A program made the translations under genes and the position numbers. Below, in pieces: positions 1 to 6,636 of a stretch of DNA of 13,283 nucleotides. The first letter of the stretch is position 1, and each line of letters opens with the position of its first letter. The notes under the pieces were generated by a model. That model was not told where the DNA came from and ran no database searches. It worked only from the letters and a program-made list of their open reading frames with translations. Source of the DNA: Bacteroidales bacterium UBA3724 (GTDB lineage Bacteria; Bacteroidota; Bacteroidia; Bacteroidales; P3); assembly GCA_002371315.1 (NCBI GenBank), contig DFHL01000057.1, positions 15,168-28,450 of the forward strand, given 5' to 3'.

Positions 1-276
1 TACTGTACAACGGGCAGAGCGGGTACTAAGAACCAGGCAGTTACGGCGGCACAAAATCACCCTTCGGCGCTGCGGCCCTTCGGGGCATCGGGGGCGGCAA
101 AACAGGGCCTGCGACGGCAGCGGCAACGCACGGCACACGATTATCAACCGCGGTTGATAAAAAAATACGGCAAAAATTTTCGTATGTGCTTTTTATATTG
201 TAATTTTACAAAATGTTTTTCGCGCCCAAAAGGCGCGCAATATCCTTATACTCAGCAAAAAGCAATAATGCACAAT
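1..276. other. Gene-free left edge with small hairpins
   Basis: I see no convincing gene here. One forward frame reads LYNGQSGY and then a stop at 27-29, with codons like those of the neighbouring genes, so it could be the very end of an upstream gene; eight residues cannot identify it. GC-rich sequence follows, including a small hairpin GCCC-TTCG-GGGC at 75-86 with a stable-type TTCG loop. From about 160 the DNA becomes A/T-rich, as expected for a Bacteroidales promoter and untranslated leader before the gene that starts near 277. The frame of that gene is open back to position 1, but the residues encoded before 268 look random and I do not count them as protein. Confidence 0.5.
141..160. 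promoter_or_regulatory. Perfect 20-bp palindrome, possible operator
   Basis: The half-site TTATCAACCG is followed directly by its exact reverse complement, giving a perfect 20-bp inverted repeat with no spacer. An A-run follows on the + strand. A hairpin with no loop forms poorly in RNA, so binding by a dimeric protein is at least as likely as a terminator. It lies about 115 bp upstream of the first gene's probable start. The regulator is unknown. The TTATCAAC arm resembles a DnaA box only loosely. Confidence 0.4.
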
Positions 277-1380
277 ATGAAAAAAGTAAGCAAAACACTG
301 ACAGAACACCTCGAAAGGGTGACAGAACTGGCCTCGAGGCTCGAACGGGGCGACCGAAAAGCATCGCGCATCGACATCGACATCCTCCTGGATGCCCTGC
401 GCCAAATGTACGATGACGTTTATGCCCTGACGGACGGAAACGAAGACGAAAACGAAGACGAAAGCGGAAAGCGTATAGCGGAAAGCGAAGAGCAGCCCGC
501 CGAAATGTCAGTGTTGATGGTCGACAACGAGGTCGAGGCGGTTTTTGCCAACGACACGGAAGCCGTGGCCGGCACCGACCCCGCCAACAGCCAGCCGACA
601 ATAGAGGAAATCGAAGGACAGCTCAACGACGAGCTGTTCGAGGAAGCGGATCCCGAAGCGGAAGCGGAAAGCGAGGAACCGGAAGCGGAAAGCGGAAAGC
701 GGAAAGCGGAAAGCGAGGAGGCCGAGCCGCAGCCTGCCGAGGAACCCAAAACACTGTGGGACAAGCTGCAGAGCACGCAGGGCAGCGCCACCATTGCCGA
801 CAAGATAGGCACCGCCAAGAGCATATCGGACCTGCTGGAAGAGCAGAAAGCCAAAACCGAAGAGCCCAAAGCGGAAAGCGGAAAGCGGAAAGCGGAAAGC
901 GAGGAACCCAAGGCGGAAAGCGAGGAGCCCAAAGCGGAAAGCGAAAAGCGGAAAGCGGGAAGCGAGGAGGTGAAGCCCGAGCTGCCGCCGCAAGGTGCCG
1001 ACTGCAAGAGCCAGGCCCCCGAATCGAATGCCGCTGCTGCGCCGTCGCTGTTCGACTACTTCAAAACGCCGGCGCAGGACAACAACACGCAGCGCACCCT
1101 GGCCGACACCCTTGGCGGACAGATGCGCCAGCACGCTGTGCGCACCGACAAGGTCCACGACCTGCGCACCGTCATCAACATCAACGACAAGTTCAGCTTT
1201 ATGAGCGAGCTGTTCCACAACAATATGAAAGGCTACAACGATTTCATCCTGCGCCTCAACGCCATCGACGGGCGCGACGAGGCCCTGGCCTACGTCGGCA
1301 CCATCGCCGAACAGTACAGCTGGGACAACGAGTCGCTGGCCGTCAAGACTTTCTACAGCATCTTCGACCGCAAATTCTGA
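277..1380 (+). CDS. Conserved-hypothetical protein with acidic/basic repeat linker
   Basis: This is a probable cytoplasmic protein of 367 residues with no known function. No signal peptide or membrane segment is visible. Residues 1-50 are predicted helical (SKTLTEHLERVTELASRLER and on), with alternating charged and hydrophobic residues. The middle, roughly residues 55-260, is low complexity, dominated by E, A, S, K and P, and includes AESGKRKAESEE-type repeats. The last 95 residues look like a compact helical domain (DLRTVININDKFSFMSELF, DEALAYV, SLAVKTFYSIFDRKF). From memory, Bacteroidales hypothetical proteins carry similar C-termini, but I cannot name a family. I chose the ATG at 277 because MKKVSKTLTEHLER starts the helical region; the ATG at 268, three codons earlier, is equally possible. 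Protein-like composition at both ends supports a real gene. The linker may be a flexible spacer of variable length. Confidence 0.85.
   Translation: MKKVSKTLTEHLERVTELASRLERGDRKASRIDIDILLDALRQMYDDVYALTDGNEDENEDESGKRIAESEEQPAEMSVLMVDNEVEAVFANDTEAVAGTDPANSQPTIEEIEGQLNDELFEEADPEAEAESEEPEAESGKRKAESEEAEPQPAEEPKTLWDKLQSTQGSATIADKIGTAKSISDLLEEQKAKTEEPKAESGKRKAESEEPKAESEEPKAESEKRKAGSEEVKPELPPQGADCKSQAPESNAAAAPSLFDYFKTPAQDNNTQRTLADTLGGQMRQHAVRTDKVHDLRTVININDKFSFMSELFHNNMKGYNDFILRLNAIDGRDEALAYVGTIAEQYSWDNESLAVKTFYSIFDRKF
685..715 (+). repeat. GCGGAAA heptamer tandem repeat, first block
   Basis: Four perfect GCGGAAA heptamers run in tandem and end in GCG. Because 7 is not a multiple of 3, three units encode one heptapeptide (AESGKRK), and every forward frame reads a rotation of the same peptide without stops. 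A related degenerate run, with a GCGTATA unit, lies near 458-490. Confidence 0.8.
871..976 (+). repeat. GCGGAAA heptamer repeat, second block, with variants
   Basis: Four perfect GCGGAAA units at 871-898 are followed by diverged copies separated by GAGGAACCCAAG-like spacers, giving the protein pattern EEPKAESEEPKAESEKRKAGSEE. The block is in frame with the gene. Its composite period (AESEEPK, seven residues) suggests growth by slippage or unequal exchange. Confidence 0.75.
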
Positions 1381-1382
1381 CC

Positions 1383-1435
1383 GCGAATTCCGCGGATTAA
1401 TCAAAACGGCGAATTAAGCGAATTGAGCGAATTAG
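1383..1435. repeat. Nine-base GCGAATTNN tandem repeat
   Basis: Five 9-bp units fill most of the gap before gmk: GCGAATTCC and GCGGATTAA adjoin at 1383-1400, then after an 8-bp break come GCGAATTAA, GCGAATTGA and GCGAATTAG at 1409-1435. A looser run of TTTCAAAT/TTTCAATT words continues at about 1441-1466, up to the gmk start. No T-tailed hairpin is visible, so I do not call a terminator for the preceding gene. Confidence 0.75.
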
Positions 1436-1469
1436 TCAGCATTTCAAATATTTCAATTTTCAAATCCCA

Positions 1470-2060
1470 ATGACCCCAAAAGCAATACTTTTTTCGGCCC
1501 CCTCGGGCTCGGGCAAGACGACCATCATCAAGCGACTGCTGCAGTATTTCGACTGCTTCGAGTTTTCAATCAGCGCCACAAGCCGCAAGCCCCGCGAGGG
1601 CGAAAGGGACGGCATCGACTACTACTTCCTCTCGCCCGAGGACTTCGAGCGGCGCGTGCAGGCCGGCGATTTCCTGGAATGGGAAGAGGTGTATGCCGGG
1701 ACGCGCTACGGAACGCTGAAGTCGGAAATCGACCGCATCGCCGAGCGCGGCAAGGTGGTGATTTTCGACGTCGACGTCAACGGCGGCCTTAACATCAAGC
1801 GCTTTTTCGGCGACAACGCTATGGCCATCTTCGTGATGCCGCCGTCGATCGAAGTGCTGGAACAGCGTCTGCGCCAGCGCGGCACCGAGAGCGAGGAGTC
1901 GATACAGAAGCGCCTGGGCCGCTCGGCCCGCGAGCTGGACGAGGCTTCGCGCTTCGACAAGACCATCGTGAACGACGACCTGGACCGCGCCGTGGCCGAG
2001 ACCAAAGCCGTCATTGAAATGTTTTTAGGGGCTGAAAACCAGCCGGCAAAAAGGATTTAG
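1470..2060 (+). CDS. gmk: Guanylate kinase
   Basis: The enzyme phosphorylates GMP (or dGMP) to GDP using ATP in the cytoplasm, an essential step in guanine nucleotide supply. The 196 residues match the usual length of about 190-210. The ATP-binding P-loop APSGSGKT is at residues 10-17. The GMP-binding stretch SATSRKPREGERDG is at about 35-48. The family motifs GTRYGT (about 77-82) and IFDVDVNGG (about 93-101) follow, with the lid-type helix RLRQRGTESEESIQKRL in the C-terminal half. The ATG at 1470 is used because the P-loop begins only nine residues later, as in the family. The gap to mreC is 31 nt, so they are probably co-transcribed. From memory, gmk in Bacteroides relatives is often next to nadD, which is absent here. 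No missing residues are apparent. Confidence 0.97.
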   Translation: MTPKAILFSAPSGSGKTTIIKRLLQYFDCFEFSISATSRKPREGERDGIDYYFLSPEDFERRVQAGDFLEWEEVYAGTRYGTLKSEIDRIAERGKVVIFDVDVNGGLNIKRFFGDNAMAIFVMPPSIEVLEQRLRQRGTESEESIQKRLGRSARELDEASRFDKTIVNDDLDRAVAETKAVIEMFLGAENQPAKRI

Positions 2061-2091
2061 TACTCCCAACAATTCAACATACCGAACATAA

Positions 2092-2928
2092 GTGCAGAAA
2101 CTTGGCGAATTCATAAAGAAGCACTCGAACACGCTGGTTTTCATCCTGCTGGAAATCATCGCAACGCTGCTGATAGTCCAAAACACGTTCTATCAGCGGT
2201 CGCGCATAGTGCGTGTGGGCAATGCCATAGCAGGGACGTGGCACCGGGGCGTGTCGTCGATGACGGGCTATTTCGGCCTGAAGGCCGAGAACGAGCATCT
2301 GGCGGCCGAGAACGCCGCGCTGCGCGCCGAGATGGCGTCGTCGTACATCTCATACAGCGACAGCGTTTTTCAGGTGAACGACACCGTCTACAAGCAGCGC
2401 TACTCGTACACCGACGCGCAGGTGATCAAGAACTCGTACAACCAGTCCAAGAACTATATGATGATCAACAAGGGCTCTGCGCAGGGCGTGAGCGTCGATA
2501 TGGCCGTGATTTCGCCGCAGGGCATTGTGGGCGTTGTGGTGAACACGACGAAGAACTTCTCGACCATTATGCCCGTGCTGCACACCGACAGCCGCCACAG
2601 TGTGAAGCTGAAACGCACCAACTCGACGGGGTCGCTGATATGGGAAGGCGGCGACTACCGCTATGCGACACTGGTGGACATCCCGACGACCTATCCGCTC
2701 TACAAGAACGACACGATAGTGACCAGCGGACTGGCCAACGACTTTCCCGAAGGGATAGCGGTGGGATACATCGAGGACTTTACGAGCGTCCAGGGCAGCG
2801 GATTCTACAGCATCCGCATACGCCTGGCGACGGACTTCAACAACCTGAACCACGTCTATGTGGTGGACAACCATTTCAAGGCCGAACAGGATTCACTGAT
2901 GAAAATAACGGAGGTAGACGATGAATAG
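2092..2928 (+). CDS. mreC: Rod shape-determining protein MreC
   Basis: MreC is a bitopic inner-membrane protein of the elongasome. It links the cytoskeletal protein MreB to the peptidoglycan synthases RodA and PBP2. The 278 residues show one N-terminal membrane segment (about 14-32, LVFILLEIIATLLIVQ). A periplasmic coiled coil follows (about 62-83, LKAENEHLAAENAALRAEM). The beta-rich MreC domain comes next, with typical elements INKGSAQGVSVDMAVISPQG, GIVGVV and the GLANDFPEGIAVGYIEDF region. The start is a GTG. The next in-frame ATG lies within or beyond the coiled-coil boundary and would remove the membrane anchor, so GTG at 2092 is the sensible choice. The last 8 nt overlap mreD, indicating translational coupling. 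mreB is not found upstream in this window, where gmk sits instead. Confidence 0.93.
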   Translation: MQKLGEFIKKHSNTLVFILLEIIATLLIVQNTFYQRSRIVRVGNAIAGTWHRGVSSMTGYFGLKAENEHLAAENAALRAEMASSYISYSDSVFQVNDTVYKQRYSYTDAQVIKNSYNQSKNYMMINKGSAQGVSVDMAVISPQGIVGVVVNTTKNFSTIMPVLHTDSRHSVKLKRTNSTGSLIWEGGDYRYATLVDIPTTYPLYKNDTIVTSGLANDFPEGIAVGYIEDFTSVQGSGFYSIRIRLATDFNNLNHVYVVDNHFKAEQDSLMKITEVDDE

Positions 2929-3451
2929 CCAATTGATTATAAGAAATATCGGGCGGTTTGTGCTGCTTATGCTCCTGCAGGTGCTGGTGTTCAACAACGT
3001 CTATCTGGGCGGATACATCAACCCGTGCCTGTACGTGCTTTTCATAGCTATGCTGCCAACCAATATGGGCCGCATCCCGATGATGCTGACAGCCTTTTTC
3101 ACAGGACTTTGCATCGACATCACGACCAATATGGCGGGCTTCCACACCTTTGCCTGCACCGCTGTGGGCTATCTGCGCGGCGTGTGGCTCGACAAAATCA
3201 TCATCCGCGACAACGAAGAGGGCATCGATATGCCCTGCATCTACAACGGCTCGTATCAGCAGTTTTCGCTCTACCTGATGCTGCTGTTGCTGGTTTTCAA
3301 CCTCATATACCACACCCTGCTGGCCTTCAGCCTGCACGACATCTTCAACATACTGCTGACGGCCCTGCTTAGCACCATCGTCACCTGGCTGCTGGCCATC
3401 CTGTACCAGACCCTGCTGCTGCGCAACACGAAAAACAAAAACAAAGCCTGA
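2921..3451 (+). CDS. mreD: Rod shape-determining protein MreD
   Basis: MreD is a polytopic inner-membrane partner of MreC in the cell-elongation complex. The 176-residue protein is strongly hydrophobic, with about five membrane segments (around 9-25, 33-47, 53-73, 107-130 and 140-165). It has the family-like stretch LPTNMGRIPMMLTAFFTGL followed by CIDITTNMAGFHTFACTAVG, which matches the usual MreD pattern of a G-x-x-x-D motif before a GxHT-like motif. The ATG at 2921 lies inside the end of mreC. The stop TGA shares its final A with the ATG of the next gene, so ribosomes can pass directly from mreD to porZ. The genes that usually follow mreD in Bacteroidales, mrdA (PBP2) and rodA, are not here. 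Confidence 0.9.
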   Translation: MNSQLIIRNIGRFVLLMLLQVLVFNNVYLGGYINPCLYVLFIAMLPTNMGRIPMMLTAFFTGLCIDITTNMAGFHTFACTAVGYLRGVWLDKIIIRDNEEGIDMPCIYNGSYQQFSLYLMLLLLVFNLIYHTLLAFSLHDIFNILLTALLSTIVTWLLAILYQTLLLRNTKNKNKA

Positions 3452-5769
3452 TGAACACCAAGAAGACCATAACCCTGCTGCTGGCCCTGCTGTGCGTGCT
3501 GCCGATGCACGCGCAACTGGCTGTGGGCAAATGGAAAGACTGCTTCTCGTACTACGAGCTGCACAAGGTGCTGCAAGCCGGCGACCGCATATATGCCTCG
3601 GCCAACGGAGGCCTGATGTACTACGACCTCGGCGACCTGACGGTCAACCGGATGAACAAAACGACGATACTCAACGATGCCGGCATCAGCACGTTTGCCT
3701 ACGACCAGCAGACCCGCACCCTCGTCGTCGCCTACAGCAACGCGAACATCGACCTGGTACGCAACGACAAAGCCATAAACATCAGCGACATAAAGCGCAA
3801 CAACATTGGCGGAAACAAGAACATCAACAACATACGCTTCAAGGACCGCTGCGCCTACCTGGCCTGCGGGTTCGGCATCGTTGTGCTTGACCTTGTGCGC
3901 AACGAGATAAAGGAGACCTTCTACCTTGGCACCGACGGCACCTATCTGAACATCAACGACATTGCCTTCACCGACAGCCTTATTGTCGCCGCCACGGACA
4001 ACGGCATAATGTATGCCAGCCTGAGCAACCCCTACCTCAACATCAGCAACAACTGGACCCGCGACGAAAGCTCGCTGCTGGCCGGACTGACCGTGAGCAA
4101 GCTGGAAGTCGACGCCGGCGGCCGCCTCGTAGCATTGGCCACAACGGCAGGGAGCGACACGGCCGTGTATCGCGAAAACGCGACGCTGACCTTTGCGCCG
4201 CTGACGTCGGGCAACATCTGCAACATCAAACTCTCGCGCAACCAGCTGTTTGTATGCCACAACGACCGCCTTGCCATCTACGATGCCCAATATGCCCTGA
4301 AGGACGAAATCGGCGACATCGACTGGATGAAGATGGAAGTGAACGATGCCGAGTTGGGCAGCGACGGCCGACTGTGGCTGGCCCACCGCTGGGCTGCACT
4401 GGCATCAGTGGAGCTGGACAACAACCTGCGCATCAACACCTTCTATCCCCAAGGGCCAGCCAACGACAACAGCTATAGCCTGACAGCTTTCGACAACGAC
4501 CTGATGGTGTGTCCCGGCGGACACTCGACGACATATACCAGCAACTATCTGCCTGCCAACTTATTCACGATGCGCAACGGCGAATGGAATGTCCTCGAGG
4601 ACCCCGACAATCTTCTCTACGGCATCACCGACATCATCCACGTCGCCGTCAATCCCCGCAACAACGAGGAGAGGCTGGCGGCAAGCTGGGGCCGCGGCAT
4701 AGTGGAGATAACCGGCAACAAGGTGACCAACGTCTACAACAGCAGCAACAGCGACGGCACACTGGAACCCTATGTGGAAGGGACTTTCTCCACACTGCGT
4801 ACCGGCGGCATAGCCTACGACGGCAAAGGCAATGCCTGGATTACCAATTCGCTGAAGGCCAACGGCCTCGTCGTGAAACGCAACGACGGCACCTGGCAGA
4901 GTTTCAACACGCTGGCAATGGTTGGCGGCAGCGACATAGACCACATCATCTGGGACAGCATCAACGACCTGAAGCTGTTCTGGGGACGCGCCAACAAGAT
5001 TTTTGTCCACGACGGCACAGGCAAGATGGCATATATCGACCCTAACAACGGGGCAAAACTGGAGACCTCGACAATTGGGGCACTGGCACAGGACCACAAC
5101 GGCAACCTGTGGATAGGGACCAACAAGGGCATCAAGGCTGTCTACAACCTGTCGAACGCATTCCAGAACGGCGGCGAAGGAGAGCGTTCGCCCATCACCT
5201 GCAGCAACATTCTGTACAACGAGAACGGCATCAACGAATACCTGATGGCATACGAGAGTATCACGGCGATTGTGGTTGACGGAGCCAACCGCAAGTGGGT
5301 AGGCACATCGACTGGCGGCCTCTACCTATTGTCGGCCAACGGATTGGAGCAGATAGAACATTTTACGGCGGCCAACTCGCCCCTCTTCTCCGACAAGATT
5401 TTATCGCTGGCCATAATGCCGTGGAGCGGCGAACTGTTCATCGTGACCGACAAAGGGATGCAATCCTACCGCACCACCGCGACCTACGCTTTCAGCGAGC
5501 CTATGGACGACATACACGCCTTTCCCAATCCAGTCAGGCCCGACTTCGACGGACTGATTGCCATCAAAGGATTCACCCGCAACGCGCTGGTACACATAAC
5601 CGATGCTGCCGGAAACACCGTCTATTCGACCCGCGCCAACGGTGGACAGGCCGTTTGGAACGGCTGCACCCTCAGCGGCAAGCGAGTGGCATCGGGCGTA
5701 TACTATGTCTTTGCATCGGCCGAAGACGGCTCGATGCGATCGGCAACGAAGATATTGGTTATAAAATGA
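3451..5769 (+). CDS. porZ: Type IX secretion system component PorZ
   Basis: In Porphyromonas, PorZ is a surface protein of the T9SS attachment complex (with PorU, PorV and PorQ) and helps supply A-LPS to secreted cargo. This 772-residue protein is nearly the same length as that PorZ. It has a signal peptide (residues 1-21, cleavage after MHA). A long series of beta-propeller-like repeats follows, with recurring patterns such as GLMYYD, GIVVLD, NGIMYA, GNLWIGTNKGI and NRKWVGTSTGGLYLL. The stretch FSYYELHKV...ASANGGL near the mature N-terminus and the run SDIKRNNIGGNKNINNI are characteristic of PorZ as I remember it. The last 86 residues (from about 687, IHAFPNPVRP to KILVIK) form a type-A T9SS C-terminal sorting-type domain, with GQAVWNG and ASGVYYVF. 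It starts one base inside the mreD stop codon. No frame break is seen. Confidence 0.9.
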   Translation: MNTKKTITLLLALLCVLPMHAQLAVGKWKDCFSYYELHKVLQAGDRIYASANGGLMYYDLGDLTVNRMNKTTILNDAGISTFAYDQQTRTLVVAYSNANIDLVRNDKAINISDIKRNNIGGNKNINNIRFKDRCAYLACGFGIVVLDLVRNEIKETFYLGTDGTYLNINDIAFTDSLIVAATDNGIMYASLSNPYLNISNNWTRDESSLLAGLTVSKLEVDAGGRLVALATTAGSDTAVYRENATLTFAPLTSGNICNIKLSRNQLFVCHNDRLAIYDAQYALKDEIGDIDWMKMEVNDAELGSDGRLWLAHRWAALASVELDNNLRINTFYPQGPANDNSYSLTAFDNDLMVCPGGHSTTYTSNYLPANLFTMRNGEWNVLEDPDNLLYGITDIIHVAVNPRNNEERLAASWGRGIVEITGNKVTNVYNSSNSDGTLEPYVEGTFSTLRTGGIAYDGKGNAWITNSLKANGLVVKRNDGTWQSFNTLAMVGGSDIDHIIWDSINDLKLFWGRANKIFVHDGTGKMAYIDPNNGAKLETSTIGALAQDHNGNLWIGTNKGIKAVYNLSNAFQNGGEGERSPITCSNILYNENGINEYLMAYESITAIVVDGANRKWVGTSTGGLYLLSANGLEQIEHFTAANSPLFSDKILSLAIMPWSGELFIVTDKGMQSYRTTATYAFSEPMDDIHAFPNPVRPDFDGLIAIKGFTRNALVHITDAAGNTVYSTRANGGQAVWNGCTLSGKRVASGVYYVFASAEDGSMRSATKILVIK

Positions 5770-5812
5770 GGAAATTAAGGGAAGTTAAAGGGCAATAGTA
5801 TTTGTATCTGAA

Positions 5813-5872
5813 GTTAAGGTTAAAGTTAAAGTTAAGGTTAAAGTTAAAGTTAAGGTTAAAGTTAAAGTTAAA
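5813..5872. repeat. GTTAAR hexamer array with 18-bp super-period
   Basis: Ten uninterrupted hexamers fill 60 bp. The order is GTTAAG-GTTAAA-GTTAAA repeated three times, plus one final GTTAAA, so an 18-bp unit has itself been duplicated. The array ends 5 bp before the recO start. Looser copies (GAAATTAAGG, GAAGTTAAAG) lie at about 5770-5790, just after porZ. It takes up most of the 108-bp gap between porZ and recO and leaves little room for a conventional promoter. Confidence 0.9.
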
Positions 5873-5877
5873 AAGAA

Positions 5878-6624
5878 ATGACACTTACGACACAAGGCCT
5901 TGTGCTACACACCACAAAATATGGCGAGACGAGTATAATCGCAAAGGTTTTTACTCGTGAGCTGGGCCTGTGTTCGTACATCATAAAAGGGGTCCGCAGC
6001 AGCAAAGGGAAAGCAAAGCAAAACCTGCTGCAGCCATTGAGTCATCTGGAAATGACGGTGTACAACAACTCGAAGCGTCAGCTGCAGTACATCAAGGAGA
6101 TGCGTCCGGCAACGCACTACAACAACATCCAAAACAACGGCGTAAAGATGGCCCTGCTCTTCTTTATGGACGAAGTGCTTTACAAGTCCCTGAAAGAAGA
6201 GGAAGAAAACAGAGAGCTCTTCGACTACGTCATCGAAGAACTTTACCATATCGACAGTGAAGAACAGACATCGGCAGCCCCTATCAGCTTCCTGATAAAC
6301 ACGGCGCACCATTTAGGCATTGAGCCGATGGACAACTACAGCCTGCAAGAGCCGCTGTTCAACCTCAAGGAAGGTCGCTTCCAGGCAGCACCGTCAACTT
6401 ACACCACTGCAACAAACCCTAACGCTGCATACTTCCTCGACACAGCGTCCAGCTCACACATCCACAGTTACCTTTCCTATTCGATGAACCACGGTCCACA
6501 GCCACAACTCACAGCATTGCAACGCAGCACAACACTGAACAACCTACTGGAATACTACCATATACACTTGTCCGACTTTCATAATTTCACTTCGCACGAA
6601 GTTCTGCATTCCGTTTTAAGATAA
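5878..6624 (+). CDS. recO: DNA repair protein RecO
   Basis: RecO works with RecR and RecF to load RecA onto SSB-coated single-stranded DNA during gap repair. The 248 residues begin with the typical OB-fold opening TTQGLVLHTTKYGETSIIAKVFT, in which an early glycine and a tyrosine precede the acidic/threonine-rich strand. The motif LQPLSHLEMTVYNNSKRQLQYIKE continues the OB-fold to about residue 80. The rest is helical (ALLFFMDEVLYKSLKEEEEN, ELFDYVIEELYHI). The C-terminal part lacks the four-cysteine zinc-binding site found in many RecO proteins; the only early cysteine is near residue 32. I recall this as common in Bacteroidetes. The ATG at 5878 directly follows the hexamer array. A gap of only 12 nt separates the stop from the first protease gene, so co-transcription is likely. 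Confidence 0.92.
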   Translation: MTLTTQGLVLHTTKYGETSIIAKVFTRELGLCSYIIKGVRSSKGKAKQNLLQPLSHLEMTVYNNSKRQLQYIKEMRPATHYNNIQNNGVKMALLFFMDEVLYKSLKEEEENRELFDYVIEELYHIDSEEQTSAAPISFLINTAHHLGIEPMDNYSLQEPLFNLKEGRFQAAPSTYTTATNPNAAYFLDTASSSHIHSYLSYSMNHGPQPQLTALQRSTTLNNLLEYYHIHLSDFHNFTSHEVLHSVLR

Positions 6625-6636
6625 ACCTACATCAAA

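Noticed and set aside
61..120. tRNA or small RNA in the GC-rich stretch
   Set aside because: Only a 4-bp TTCG-loop hairpin can be seen; no cloverleaf or T-run supports an RNA gene.
194..201. TATATTGT as a Bacteroidetes -7 promoter element
   Set aside because: It lacks the full TTTG end and there is no TTTG-type -33 element at the expected distance upstream.
1..276. N-terminal extension of the first gene through the open frame from position 1
   Set aside because: The residues encoded before 268 look random and basic, the DNA includes the palindrome and A/T-rich leader, and ATG codons at 268 and 277 precede the helical start.
508..1404. Long minus-strand open frame opposite the first gene
   Set aside because: Its product is mostly repeats of FRFPLSAFRF type caused by the stop-free heptamer repeat on the other strand; it lacks any domain-like composition.
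3271..4386. 371-codon minus-strand open frame across mreD and porZ
   Set aside because: It spans two well-supported genes on the other strand and its sequence shows no recognisable protein features.
5813..5872. Possible CRISPR array
   Set aside because: The units are 6 bp with no spacers; this is a microsatellite-like tandem repeat.
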